DNA of 64,000 nt from an uncultured Altererythrobacter sp. GTDB lineage: Bacteria; Pseudomonadota; Alphaproteobacteria; Sphingomonadales; Sphingomonadaceae. The position numbers and the translations under genes were made by a program. Shown piece after piece: positions 8,134 to 16,356 of the stretch (position 1 is the stretch's first letter; every line of letters starts with the position of its first letter). The notes beneath the pieces were generated by a model. That model was given only the letters and a program-made list of their open reading frames with translations, did not search any database and was not told the DNA's origin. Where the stretch lies: contig CANLLZ010000001.1 of NCBI GenBank assembly GCA_947492235.1, positions 186,001 to 250,000 on the forward strand. The letters are read 5' to 3'.

Positions 8134-8667
8134 TCAGCCCTTGTTCTGGTTGCTCTCCGCCCGTGCCATGCGTTGGCGCGTGCGTTCCTCCTTCAACCGC
8201 TCGCGGTTGCGGTGGGCGGCGGTGCGGGCCTCCAGCGCGAACATCGACAGGCCGATCATCAGGAACACCATGGTGATGATCCAGACAATCGCGGTAAGAT
8301 AGCCGATCTGCGGGCGGATGAAGGCCGATACGAACAGCACGGTAATCACCACGCTGATGCTGAGCGCGGCCAGCGTGCTGAACATCAGCGCCGATTGCGC
8401 ATAGCCGCGGCGCTTTTCGAGCGCGGGCAGATCGTCCACCGCGCTGCCTGCGCGCCCTTCTTCGTCCATCATCGTGATCCGCTCGATCCGGTTGGCCACC
8501 CAGATCAGACGATTGGTCATGACATTCATGATAGCCCCGATCCCGGCGAGCAGGAAGGCCGGGGCGAGCGAGAGCTGGACGATCGACTGGACGCGCGCGG
8601 TGCTGGAGGTCCGCTCGATCAGGTCCGTGGCGAGGCCGGTGGCGGCGAAGGCGAGCAGGTCTTCCAT
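8134..8667 (-). CDS. DUF2721 membrane protein
   Basis: 177 aa from ATG 8667. A longer frame exists, but its first 37 residues are read out of the der C-terminus and lack family character. Three hydrophobic segments are seen: residues about 20-45, 90-110 and 118-140. The family pattern is present: IVQLSLAPAFLLAGIGAIMNVMTNRL followed by an Arg-rich loop (written here only as its key parts, LAPAFLLAGIG and MTNRLIW). The C-terminus is charged and probably cytoplasmic. No function is known for DUF2721. It begins 10 bases past the der stop and is probably in the same operon. Confidence 0.8.
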   Translation of the reverse strand: MEDLLAFAATGLATDLIERTSSTARVQSIVQLSLAPAFLLAGIGAIMNVMTNRLIWVANRIERITMMDEEGRAGSAVDDLPALEKRRGYAQSALMFSTLAALSISVVITVLFVSAFIRPQIGYLTAIVWIITMVFLMIGLSMFALEARTAAHRNRERLKEERTRQRMARAESNQNKG

Positions 8668-8677
8668 CACGCGCGTC

Positions 8678-10126
8678 TTAGCCCTTGTCCGAACCGCCAC
8701 TGTAATTGCCGCCACCGCCCTTGTTGGCGTTGTAGGGGTTTTTCGGGCTCTTGAGTGACACACGCACCGGCACGGCATCGAAACCCAATTTGGAGCGGAT
8801 GCCGTTGACCAGATAGCGTTCGTAGCTGGTCGGCAGCGATTCCAGCCTTGTCCCGAAAATCACGAAGCGCGGCGGGCGGGTGCCGACCTGCGTGATATAG
8901 CGCAGTTTGACCCGTCGGCCCTTGGGCGCGGGCGGCGGGTTGGCCTCCATCGCATCGTCGAACCAGCGGTTGAGCGCGGCGGTGGGCACGCGCTTCGACC
9001 AGCTTTCGCGCAATTCGAATGCAGCACTCAGCATCTGGTCGATGCCTTTGCCGGTCTTTGCGCTCACGGCCAGCAGCGGGAGCCCGCGCACCTGTGCCAG
9101 CCCGTCATCCAGCGCGGCACGCACGCCGTTGAACAGGGCGCTGGCATCCTCGGCAATGTCCCACTTGTTGATCGCCACCATCAGCGCCCGGCCTTCTTCC
9201 AGCGCCATGGCCGCGATTTTCAGATCCTGATGCTCCAGCCCCTGAGTGGCATCGAGCAGCAGCACAACAACCTCGGCAAAATCGACTGCGCGGCGGGCAT
9301 CGGCCACCGAAAGCTTTTCCAGCTTCTCGGTCACATTGCGTTTCTTGCGCATACCGGCGGTGTCGATCAGGCGGATGTCGCGCACGCCATCATCGTCGGG
9401 TTTCGCTTTGGGATCGGTCCATTGCCAGTCGATCGCAATCGAATCGCGGGTAATCCCCGCTTCCGGCCCGGTCAGCAGCCGGTCTTCGCCCAGCATCTTG
9501 TTGATGAGCGTGGATTTGCCTGCATTAGGGCGACCGACGATGGCCAGTTTCAGCGGACCAAGCGGCGCGTCTTCTTCAGGATCGTGATTGTCCAGCCGTT
9601 CCTGATGGGCCTCTTCCTCATCGTCGGCATCCTTGCCGATGATCGGCCACAGCCCTTCGAAAAGGTCGGCAATCCCCTCGCCATGTTCGGCAGAGATACC
9701 CGCCGGATCGCCGAGACCCAGCGAATAGCTTTCCAGCATGCCCGCTTCGCCGGCCTTGCCCTCGGCCTTGTTGGCCACCAGCACCACCGGCACATCGACG
9801 GTGCGCAGCCAGCGCCCGATTTCCTCGTCCAGCGGGGTGAGGCCTGCGCGGGCGTCGATCACGAACAGCACGGCATCCGCGCCCTCGACGCTGACTTCGG
9901 TCTGCGCGCGCATCCGGCCCGGCAGCGATTCGGCGTCGTCATCCTCCCACCCGGCGGTATCGACGACGGTGAATTTCATCCCCGCCAGCTCGGCATCGCC
10001 CATCCGGCGGTCGCGGGTTACGCCCGGCTGATCGTCCACCAGAGCGAGCTTTTTGCCCACCAGACGGTTGAACAAAGTGGATTTGCCGACATTGGGCCGG
10101 CCGATGATGATGACTGTAGGGCGCAT
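8678..10126 (-). CDS. der: Ribosome-assembly GTPase Der (EngA)
   Basis: 482 aa from ATG 10126, chosen because it gives the family start MRPTVIIIGRPNVGKS. Two GTPase domains are in tandem: the first G1 loop at residues 9-16 (GRPNVGKS), the second near residue 190 (GRPNAGKS), with DTAGW and DTAGM G3 motifs and two NKxD motifs (NKAE, NKWD). A KH-like domain and a Gly/Ser-rich tail follow. Der binds the 50S precursor and is essential for ribosome assembly. The linker between the GTPase domains is acidic (DADDEEEA) as in many alphaproteobacteria. Confidence 0.97.
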   Translation of the reverse strand: MRPTVIIIGRPNVGKSTLFNRLVGKKLALVDDQPGVTRDRRMGDAELAGMKFTVVDTAGWEDDDAESLPGRMRAQTEVSVEGADAVLFVIDARAGLTPLDEEIGRWLRTVDVPVVLVANKAEGKAGEAGMLESYSLGLGDPAGISAEHGEGIADLFEGLWPIIGKDADDEEEAHQERLDNHDPEEDAPLGPLKLAIVGRPNAGKSTLINKMLGEDRLLTGPEAGITRDSIAIDWQWTDPKAKPDDDGVRDIRLIDTAGMRKKRNVTEKLEKLSVADARRAVDFAEVVVLLLDATQGLEHQDLKIAAMALEEGRALMVAINKWDIAEDASALFNGVRAALDDGLAQVRGLPLLAVSAKTGKGIDQMLSAAFELRESWSKRVPTAALNRWFDDAMEANPPPAPKGRRVKLRYITQVGTRPPRFVIFGTRLESLPTSYERYLVNGIRSKLGFDAVPVRVSLKSPKNPYNANKGGGGNYSGGSDKG

Positions 10127-10266
10127 TTCACCCGCGCAGGTGGCCCCTGCCGCACGGATTGGCAAGCGTTGCGGCGTTTCTCGCGGGTTTCTGGCAAGTT
10201 ATGGTGTATTTGCGTTAACCGTGATGCGAAGGGGGGTGTGAAGGTTACGCGGCCATTTAGGCCAAT

Positions 10267-11043
10267 ATGTTACAACGCTTTACACGCCCACTCGCCGCTC
10301 TCGCACTCCTTGCTTCGGGCGGAGTCGCTGCCATTGCCGCACCTTCCGCCGCGCAGGCCAGCGAACTTCCCGCCTATCTGCAATGTGTGCCTTATGCGCG
10401 CGAAGTCAGCGGCATCCAGATTTTCGGCGATGCGCATACGTGGTGGGAGCAAGCTGCAGCGAAATATGAGCGGGGCAACACACCGCGCGTCGGCGCCGTC
10501 ATGGCGTTTCGCCCGCATCGCAACATGCGGCTGGGCCATGTGGCGGCAGTCAGCAAAGTGATCGATTCGCGCACCGTCCTGCTCGACCATGCGAACTGGT
10601 CGCCGATCAACGGTCGCCGTGGCCAGATCGAGAAGGACGTGAAGGCGATTGATGTCAGCCGGAATAATGACTGGAGCCAGGTGCGTGTGTGGTATCATCC
10701 GCAGGGCGGGCTGGGCGTATCGCAGTGGCCGGTCCACGGGTTCATCTACGGCGATGGCAAGGCACGCCAGCAACCGCGCCGCATTGCACCGCCTACGCGG
10801 ATGGCTGTGACCAAAGCGCCGTCAAAGACCTTTGCCAGCGCATTTGCCGGCATGAAGCCGAAAGCCGCCTCGGCCAGCTATCGCCAGGCTCCGGCGCTTC
10901 AGCCAGTCCGTGGTCAGGTTCAGGCGCGGTCGGGATACCGTGAGGCCACGCCGCTCGCGCCCGTGCGCCGTCAGGCAGCAGCGCCCAAAGCGAATACCGG
11001 CGATCCGTTCGCGCAGATCATCGCCCGCTACGACAGCAAATAA
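10267..11043 (+). CDS. CHAP-domain cell-wall amidase or peptidase
   Basis: 258 aa. A Sec signal peptide ends near residue 31 (SAAQA). The CHAP domain spans residues about 35-155: catalytic Cys40 in LQCVPYAREVSG, His91 in LGHVAAV, and Asn110 in DHANW complete the expected triad. CHAP enzymes cut amide bonds in peptidoglycan, either muramoyl-alanine or cross-links. The remaining 100 residues are a basic, Pro/Ala/Gln-rich tail with no fold that I recognise, perhaps for wall binding. It is monocistronic and divergent from der. Confidence 0.85.
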   Translation: MLQRFTRPLAALALLASGGVAAIAAPSAAQASELPAYLQCVPYAREVSGIQIFGDAHTWWEQAAAKYERGNTPRVGAVMAFRPHRNMRLGHVAAVSKVIDSRTVLLDHANWSPINGRRGQIEKDVKAIDVSRNNDWSQVRVWYHPQGGLGVSQWPVHGFIYGDGKARQQPRRIAPPTRMAVTKAPSKTFASAFAGMKPKAASASYRQAPALQPVRGQVQARSGYREATPLAPVRRQAAAPKANTGDPFAQIIARYDSK

Positions 11044-11072
11044 GGCGGTGCGCCCGGTCTAGGGTCAGGACC

Positions 11073-11399
11073 TCAGTCCGCTTTGGCGACGGGCGCATCG
11101 TCGCCCAGATCCTCGAACCACGCCTCGACCGGGCCTTTCAACTTCAGCAGCAGCGGATTGCCCTTGCGGTCCACCGTCTTGCCGGCTTGCACCCGCACAT
11201 AGCCTTCGGGAATCGAATATTCCTCGATATCGGTGCGCTGACGCCCCTTGAACCGGATGCCGACGCCGCGCTGAAGGACTTCCTGATTGAAATGCTTGCT
11301 GCGCGGATGGACGGAAAGGACCATCGGCGGCATATCGGGCGTGGCAGCTGCCTTTTCGGGCGTGCTTTCCGGGGTGGATTCGGTTTTTTCGTCGCTCAT
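11073..11399 (-). CDS. DUF3297 family protein
   Basis: 108 aa from ATG 11399. The first 25 residues are Glu/Thr/Pro-rich and probably disordered. The remainder matches DUF3297 in order and spacing: PPMVLSVHPRSKHFNQEVL, then GVGIRFKG and YSIPEGYVRV. The domain is small, cytoplasmic and common in proteobacteria, with unknown function. It converges on the CHAP gene with a 29-base gap. The longer frame starting further upstream lacks conserved residues and was not used. Confidence 0.8.
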   Translation of the reverse strand: MSDEKTESTPESTPEKAAATPDMPPMVLSVHPRSKHFNQEVLQRGVGIRFKGRQRTDIEEYSIPEGYVRVQAGKTVDRKGNPLLLKLKGPVEAWFEDLGDDAPVAKAD

Positions 11400-11640
11400 G
11401 CGCGCAGCCGATAGGCGCGGGAGGCGCATCTGACAATCGGCGTTCGCGTGTCTGCACACGGAGCATTAAGGTCTCTATCGGGCCGGTAAGATGTCGCCCG
11501 TCGCCAAAGGCTGGCGCGCGGAGCGGCAAGAACGCGCGCGAAACAGCCCTTCCATGCTTGCCCTTTGCCCCCTTGCATCCTACAGGCGCTCGTTCAACGC
11601 GTGCGGGCCTGCCGGTTCGCGCGCGAATTCGTTCAGGCTT

Positions 11641-11725
11641 GCGGGCGTGGCGGAATTGGTAGACGCGCTGGTTTTAGGTACCAGTATCGCAAGATGTGGG
11701 GGTTCGAGTCCCTTCGCCCGCACCA
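11641..11725 (+). tRNA. tRNA-Leu (anticodon UAG)
   Basis: An 85-base cloverleaf with CCA encoded. The acceptor stem GCGGGCG pairs with CGCCCGC. The anticodon stem CTGGT/ACCAG holds loop TTTAGGT, giving anticodon UAG. The T-arm has GGTTCGAGTCC, and a long variable arm, typical of leucine tRNAs, lies between the anticodon and T arms. Confidence 0.95.
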
Positions 11726-11791
11726 ATCCGCCGCCTTGGGCAGGAGCGGAACAGATTCACACCGATTACCTTGAGGTTCAAAGGCACAGCC

Positions 11792-13396
11792 ATGCAGATT
11801 ACCGAGACCACAAACGAGGGCCTCAAGCGCGCCTATGCGCTGACCATTCCGGCTTCCGATATCGAGAAGAAAATCGATGCGGAGATCAAGAAGGTCGCCC
11901 CGCAGATGAACATGCCGGGTTTCCGCCCGGGCAAGGTTCCGGCCAATCTGGTCCGCAAGATGCATGGCGAGCAGCTGCACGCACAGGTCATCAATGACAC
12001 GATCCGCGATTCGGTCGATGCGCTGATGAAGGACAAGGAACTGCGGCCCGCAATGCAGCCCGCGATCGAGCTGGGCCAGGATTACGAGCAGGGCAAGGAT
12101 GCGGTCGTCACTGTCAATCTGGAAGTCCTGCCCGAAGTCGAGGCCCCCGAAGTCGAGGGCATGAAGCTGGAGCGCCTGACCGTTCCGGTGGAAGACTCCG
12201 CTGTCGATGAAACCATCGGCCGGATTGCAGAAGGCAACAAGAGCTACAAGGACGCCGCCAAGACCCGCAAGGCGAAGGACGGCGACCAGCTGATCATCGA
12301 TTTCGTGGGCCGTGTCGACGGCGTGGAATTCGAAGGCGGCAAGGCCGAAGACACTCCGCTGGTGATCGGTTCGGGCACCTTTATTCCCGGCTTCGAAGAC
12401 CAGCTGACCGGCGCGAAGACGGGCGATGAGAAGACCATCACCGTCACCTTCCCCGCCGATTATCAGGCGAAGGATCTGGCCGGAAAAGAAGCCGAGTTCG
12501 ACATCACGGTGAAGGCTGTGAAGGTCGAAACCGAAAGCAAGATCGACGACGATTTCGCCAAGGGTCTGGGCCTTGAAGGCATCGACAAGCTGAAGGAACT
12601 GGTTCGCGGACAGCTGGAGCAGGAAACTGCCGGCCTCACCCGCACCCAGATGAAGCGCCAGCTGCTCGATACGCTGGCTGCTGGTCACGATTTCCCTGTG
12701 CCCGAAGGCATGGTGGACGCCGAATTCCAGCAGATCTGGGCCCAGCTGATGCAGGAAGCGCAAGGTGAAGAAGACACCGAAGCCGCGCTGAAGCAGATCG
12801 AGGAAGAGAAAGACGATTACCGCAGCATTGCCGAGCGCCGCGTGCGTCTGGGCCTCCTGCTGTCGGAAATTGGCCAGAAGAACGGCGTGGAAATTTCCGG
12901 TCAGGAAATGAACATGCTGATGCAGCAGGCCGCGCAGCAATATCGCGAGGAAGACCGCGAGCGGTTCCTGCAATATGTGCAGCAGGACCCGATGGCCGCA
13001 GCCCAGCTGCGCGCGCCCCTGTACGAAGACAAGGTCGTCGACTTCCTGTTCGAAAAGGCCGAAATCACCGACCGCGAAGTGACGCGCGAGGAACTGGAAG
13101 CCGCGATCGAAGCGGATGCCGAGGAAGAGGCGAGCAAGGCTAAGAAGCCTGCTGCGAAGAAAGCTCCGGCGAAGAAAGCAGCGGCCAAGAAGGCACCGGC
13201 TAAGAAAACTCCGGCCAAGAAGGCGGACGACGCTGAAGCCAAGCCGGCCGCGAAGAAGGCACCGGCCAAGAAACCAGCCGCGAAGGAAGCCCCGGCGAAA
13301 AAGCCTGCTGCCAAAACCGCAGCAGCAAAGCCTGCAGCGGCCAAGAAGGCTCCCGCCAAGAAGGCTCCGGCAAAGAAGCCTGCTGCCAAGAAATAA
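11792..13396 (+). CDS. tig: Trigger factor with histone H1-like tail
   Basis: 534 aa from ATG 11792, well beyond the usual length of about 430-450. Residues 1-115 are the ribosome-binding domain, with the signature GFRPGKVP at about 50-57. The FKBP-type PPIase domain spans about 150-240 (GDQLIIDFVGRVDG), and the C-terminal chaperone arms run to about 445. The last 87 residues are repeats of the type AKKAPAKK/PAAKK, almost purely Ala, Lys and Pro, like histone H1 or bacterial HU-like tails. Trigger factor meets nascent chains at the ribosomal exit. It begins 66 bases after tRNA-Leu and ends at a strong terminator. Confidence 0.95.
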   Translation: MQITETTNEGLKRAYALTIPASDIEKKIDAEIKKVAPQMNMPGFRPGKVPANLVRKMHGEQLHAQVINDTIRDSVDALMKDKELRPAMQPAIELGQDYEQGKDAVVTVNLEVLPEVEAPEVEGMKLERLTVPVEDSAVDETIGRIAEGNKSYKDAAKTRKAKDGDQLIIDFVGRVDGVEFEGGKAEDTPLVIGSGTFIPGFEDQLTGAKTGDEKTITVTFPADYQAKDLAGKEAEFDITVKAVKVETESKIDDDFAKGLGLEGIDKLKELVRGQLEQETAGLTRTQMKRQLLDTLAAGHDFPVPEGMVDAEFQQIWAQLMQEAQGEEDTEAALKQIEEEKDDYRSIAERRVRLGLLLSEIGQKNGVEISGQEMNMLMQQAAQQYREEDRERFLQYVQQDPMAAAQLRAPLYEDKVVDFLFEKAEITDREVTREELEAAIEADAEEEASKAKKPAAKKAPAKKAAAKKAPAKKTPAKKADDAEAKPAAKKAPAKKPAAKEAPAKKPAAKTAAAKPAAAKKAPAKKAPAKKPAAKK

Positions 13397-13429
13397 TCGG
13401 TCCCGCGAGAGCGGGGGAGCCGAACAAGA

Positions 13430-13464
13430 GGGCGGGGCGAGCCGGTTGGCTTGTCCCGCCCTTT
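13430..13464 (+). terminator. Terminator after tig
   Basis: A long GC stem (GGGCGGG... paired with ...CCCGCCC) and loop GGTT are followed by CTTTCT. It lies 34 bases after the tig stop codon and reads on the plus strand. Confidence 0.65.
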
Positions 13465-13624
13465 CTGCGTCCGGGGCCGCTCGCGGCATATTAACGTTTC
13501 GCGGCTAGGAAGTCCCCCTGCGAGACCGGCTGCGCCCCGCACTTGATCGTGCAGGCTGCATCTGTTCGCTGGAAAAGCACACGACCGACCGGACGGAAAC
13601 TCCGGGAACGAACCGGGACCGATC

Positions 13625-14881
13625 ATGACCGCAGAAGCAGGCCGCAAACATTATCATGATATCGACGGAGCGCGCTCCGTCCTGATGTTCCTTTCCGTCG
13701 CGCTGCATGCGGGGACGGTTTACGCGCCTGCGCGCCCGTGGATTACCGGCAATACGGAGCGGCATGATTTCTTCGACTGGCTGATTTTCGGCTTCCACCT
13801 GTTTGTGACGCCGACATTCTTCTTTGTCGGCGGGTTCTTTGCCGTCCTGCTGCTGTCGCGCCGGGCGGTGGGCGATTTCTTCACCAACCGTCTGCTGCGC
13901 ACCGGAGTGCCGCTGGTCACCATCGCGCTCAGCCTCAATATGGTCGAGCATTATCTGCGCTATGTCGATGCGGCAGCGCCGGGCGCGGCGGCCAGCTTCT
14001 TCGGCTGGGTCGGCAGCCCCGAATTCGTCGCCATCTGGGCTGACGGGACATGGGCGCTGCATCTGTGGTTTCTGGTCAGCCTGATGCCGATGTTCCTTCT
14101 CGCCGGGCTGGTGCAGGCGGGGCTGCCTGCCAATTCCCGCCTGCGCAGCCTGTCGGTGAAATTCTCCGACCGGCTGGCTACATTATTTGCGGGTAGCGCC
14201 GCGTTTGCGTTGTTCCTGTTGCTGCTGGCCGGGGCGAACACCGCGAATTACGTTGTCGCGGGCCAGATACCGGGCAGCTATCAGCTGATTTTCCCTGGAT
14301 TCCAGAGTTGGTACAAGCTGGTCAGCGAATTTCCGTTTTTCGTGATCGGCGTGATGGCGGCGCTGTCACCAACGCTCCTGAAAACGCTGGTGACGTGGCG
14401 GCCGTGGATGCCCTTTGCCGCCGCTGCCGCGCTCTATTTCCAGCCCTATGCCAATCCCGATCAGGGAATGCTGGAAAGCCTCGCCATGCTGTTCGCCAAC
14501 CAGCTGTCAATCTGGGTGCTGGTCCTGTTCATTCTGCAATTCTTCCACCGCTTCTTCCTCGATGGCGGGCCCAAGACCAGCTGGCTCGCCGATTGTGCGC
14601 TGTCGATGTATCTGTTTCACCACTGCTTGGTGTACATTTACGGGCGCTGGATGGTGCCGCTAGATTGGCCGATTGCGCTGGAGTTTGCTCTGCTGACCGC
14701 CGCGGCGGCAGGCACGGTCATCCTGATTCATGAGTTTGCCGTGCGCCGGATCGGCTGGGTCCGCCTGCTGTTCAACGGCAAGACGGATATCGAAGCCATC
14801 CGTGCACGGCGGGCGAAACAGGCGGGAAAGAACGCCCCTCTGCCTCCCGCCCCCGAACGACAGGCGGGCGCGCTGGGCTGA
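13625..14881 (+). CDS. Acyltransferase-3 family membrane protein (OpgC-like)
   Basis: 418 aa with about ten membrane segments. The N-terminus DIDGARSVLMFLSVALHAG is the Asp-x-x-Arg plus His signature of the acyltransferase 3 family, and the His sits in the first membrane helix. Later blocks (FFFVGGFFAVLLL; DCALSMYLFHHCLVYIYGR) match the OpgC/MdoC subgroup. Such enzymes move acyl groups across the inner membrane onto glycans. The substrate is unknown. The C-terminal 35 residues are basic and cytoplasmic. It converges with the antiporter gene, leaving five bases between stops. Confidence 0.75.
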   Translation: MTAEAGRKHYHDIDGARSVLMFLSVALHAGTVYAPARPWITGNTERHDFFDWLIFGFHLFVTPTFFFVGGFFAVLLLSRRAVGDFFTNRLLRTGVPLVTIALSLNMVEHYLRYVDAAAPGAAASFFGWVGSPEFVAIWADGTWALHLWFLVSLMPMFLLAGLVQAGLPANSRLRSLSVKFSDRLATLFAGSAAFALFLLLLAGANTANYVVAGQIPGSYQLIFPGFQSWYKLVSEFPFFVIGVMAALSPTLLKTLVTWRPWMPFAAAAALYFQPYANPDQGMLESLAMLFANQLSIWVLVLFILQFFHRFFLDGGPKTSWLADCALSMYLFHHCLVYIYGRWMVPLDWPIALEFALLTAAAAGTVILIHEFAVRRIGWVRLLFNGKTDIEAIRARRAKQAGKNAPLPPAPERQAGALG

Positions 14882-14886
14882 GCAGT

Positions 14887-16278
14887 TCAGCCCTGCTCCT
14901 GCCGACCTTCCACTTTTACCGGACGACGAACGCCGGGTGACAGCCCCTCCAGCGTGGGGTGCTGGCCGCGATGGATGTGCCCGCCGCGGCCTTCGATCAT
15001 CCGCATCAGCGGCGCGCTCAGCACGCCGTGGATGACGATGGAGGCGAGGATGGCGAAGGCGGTCACGGCCCACAGCACGTCCAGATCGCTGAAGGTCGCA
15101 TGGTTCTGGCCATAGGCGAGATAATAGACCGAACCCATGCCGCGAATACCCAGAAACGCGACGGTCAGCTTGCCGTGCCAGGGCAGGTTGCAATTCAGCT
15201 CCGCCAGAAAGCCGCCAATCGGCCGGATGATGAAGATCAGCGCCAGAGCCAGCAGCGCCCCCGGCCAGGTCAGCGCGTCGAGTACCCCGCTCGCCAGCAT
15301 TCCGCCGAATGCGAACAGCACACCGACCAGCACGATCTTCTCGATCTGGTCGATAAAGTGATGGCTGATCTTGTGATAGCGGCTGGCGTTCTCGCGCTGG
15401 CGGGCAGTGACTGCTCCGACGAACACGGCGAGGAAGCCATAGCCCTCGACCAGTTCTGCCGCGCCATAGGCCAGCAGCAGGGTGCCGAGCACGACCAAGC
15501 CTTCCGAAGTCGAATATTTGAGCGCGACGGACGAAGGATGCCCGTCTTCATCGACGTCATCGTCTTCCCCCATTTCGGCCATGCCCGCATCGGCCTTGCG
15601 CTCGAACACATACCATGCGCCCGCCCGGCCCACAGCCCAGCCCATCGCGATACCGGCGACAATCCGCCACACGAAATCCAGCGCAAACCATTCCAGCGTC
15701 CAGCCGCCCACCGCCGTCATCCCGACTGCGGCAATCGCCAGATAGGTGAAGGGGAAGGCCAGCCCGTCATTCAGCCCCGCCTCCACCGTCAGCGAGAAAC
15801 GGATATCATGCCGCTCGCTCTCGCCCGGCGGCCCGACTTGCACGCTGCGCGCCAGCACCGGATCGGTCGGCGCGAGCACAGCGCCCAGCAGAATGGCGCT
15901 GGCAGGCGCAAGGCCCAGACCCCACCAGCCCAGCACTGCAACCGCGACAATCGTGACCGGCATGGCAATGACCAGCAGCGGCCAGATTTGCGCCCAGTTC
16001 TTCCAGCTCACCGGGCGGTCAATCGCGATACCCGCCCCTGCCAAGGAGGCGATCACGATGAACTCGGTGACATATTCCAGCGTAATCGCATCGAATTGAC
16101 TGGCGGTAGGATTTATCCGCGGCAGACCGAGCGGCAGGGAAAACACCGCCCAACCGATGCCGACATAAAGCAGCGGCAAAGAGAGATATTTCCGGCTGAG
16201 CCAGCGCTCCAGCCCGACTGCGGCGATCAGGCCGAGGCCAAACAGCACGAAAAGCAGAATGCGCGGTTCGAAATCCAT
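14887..16278 (-). CDS. CPA1-type Na+/H+ antiporter
   Basis: 463 aa with 12-13 membrane segments. The exchanger core is visible: VLAPTDPVLARSVQVG with the TDP motif near residue 140, and FSLTVEAGLNDGLAFPF with the ND pair about 30 residues later, both typical of NhaP/CPA1 exchangers. A charged Asp/Glu-rich cytoplasmic loop (EDDDVDEDGH) interrupts the middle. The family swaps Na+ or K+ for protons across the inner membrane in pH and salt control. The C-terminal 40 residues are hydrophilic. The ion is not predictable from the sequence. Confidence 0.85.
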   Translation of the reverse strand: MDFEPRILLFVLFGLGLIAAVGLERWLSRKYLSLPLLYVGIGWAVFSLPLGLPRINPTASQFDAITLEYVTEFIVIASLAGAGIAIDRPVSWKNWAQIWPLLVIAMPVTIVAVAVLGWWGLGLAPASAILLGAVLAPTDPVLARSVQVGPPGESERHDIRFSLTVEAGLNDGLAFPFTYLAIAAVGMTAVGGWTLEWFALDFVWRIVAGIAMGWAVGRAGAWYVFERKADAGMAEMGEDDDVDEDGHPSSVALKYSTSEGLVVLGTLLLAYGAAELVEGYGFLAVFVGAVTARQRENASRYHKISHHFIDQIEKIVLVGVLFAFGGMLASGVLDALTWPGALLALALIFIIRPIGGFLAELNCNLPWHGKLTVAFLGIRGMGSVYYLAYGQNHATFSDLDVLWAVTAFAILASIVIHGVLSAPLMRMIEGRGGHIHRGQHPTLEGLSPGVRRPVKVEGRQEQG

Positions 16279-16356
16279 GGGAGCAGCGGGTAAAGCCCGA
16301 GGGGCCGCCCGTCAAAGCCGCGCAATCCAATCACGCCAAATGTCTGTTATCGCCGC

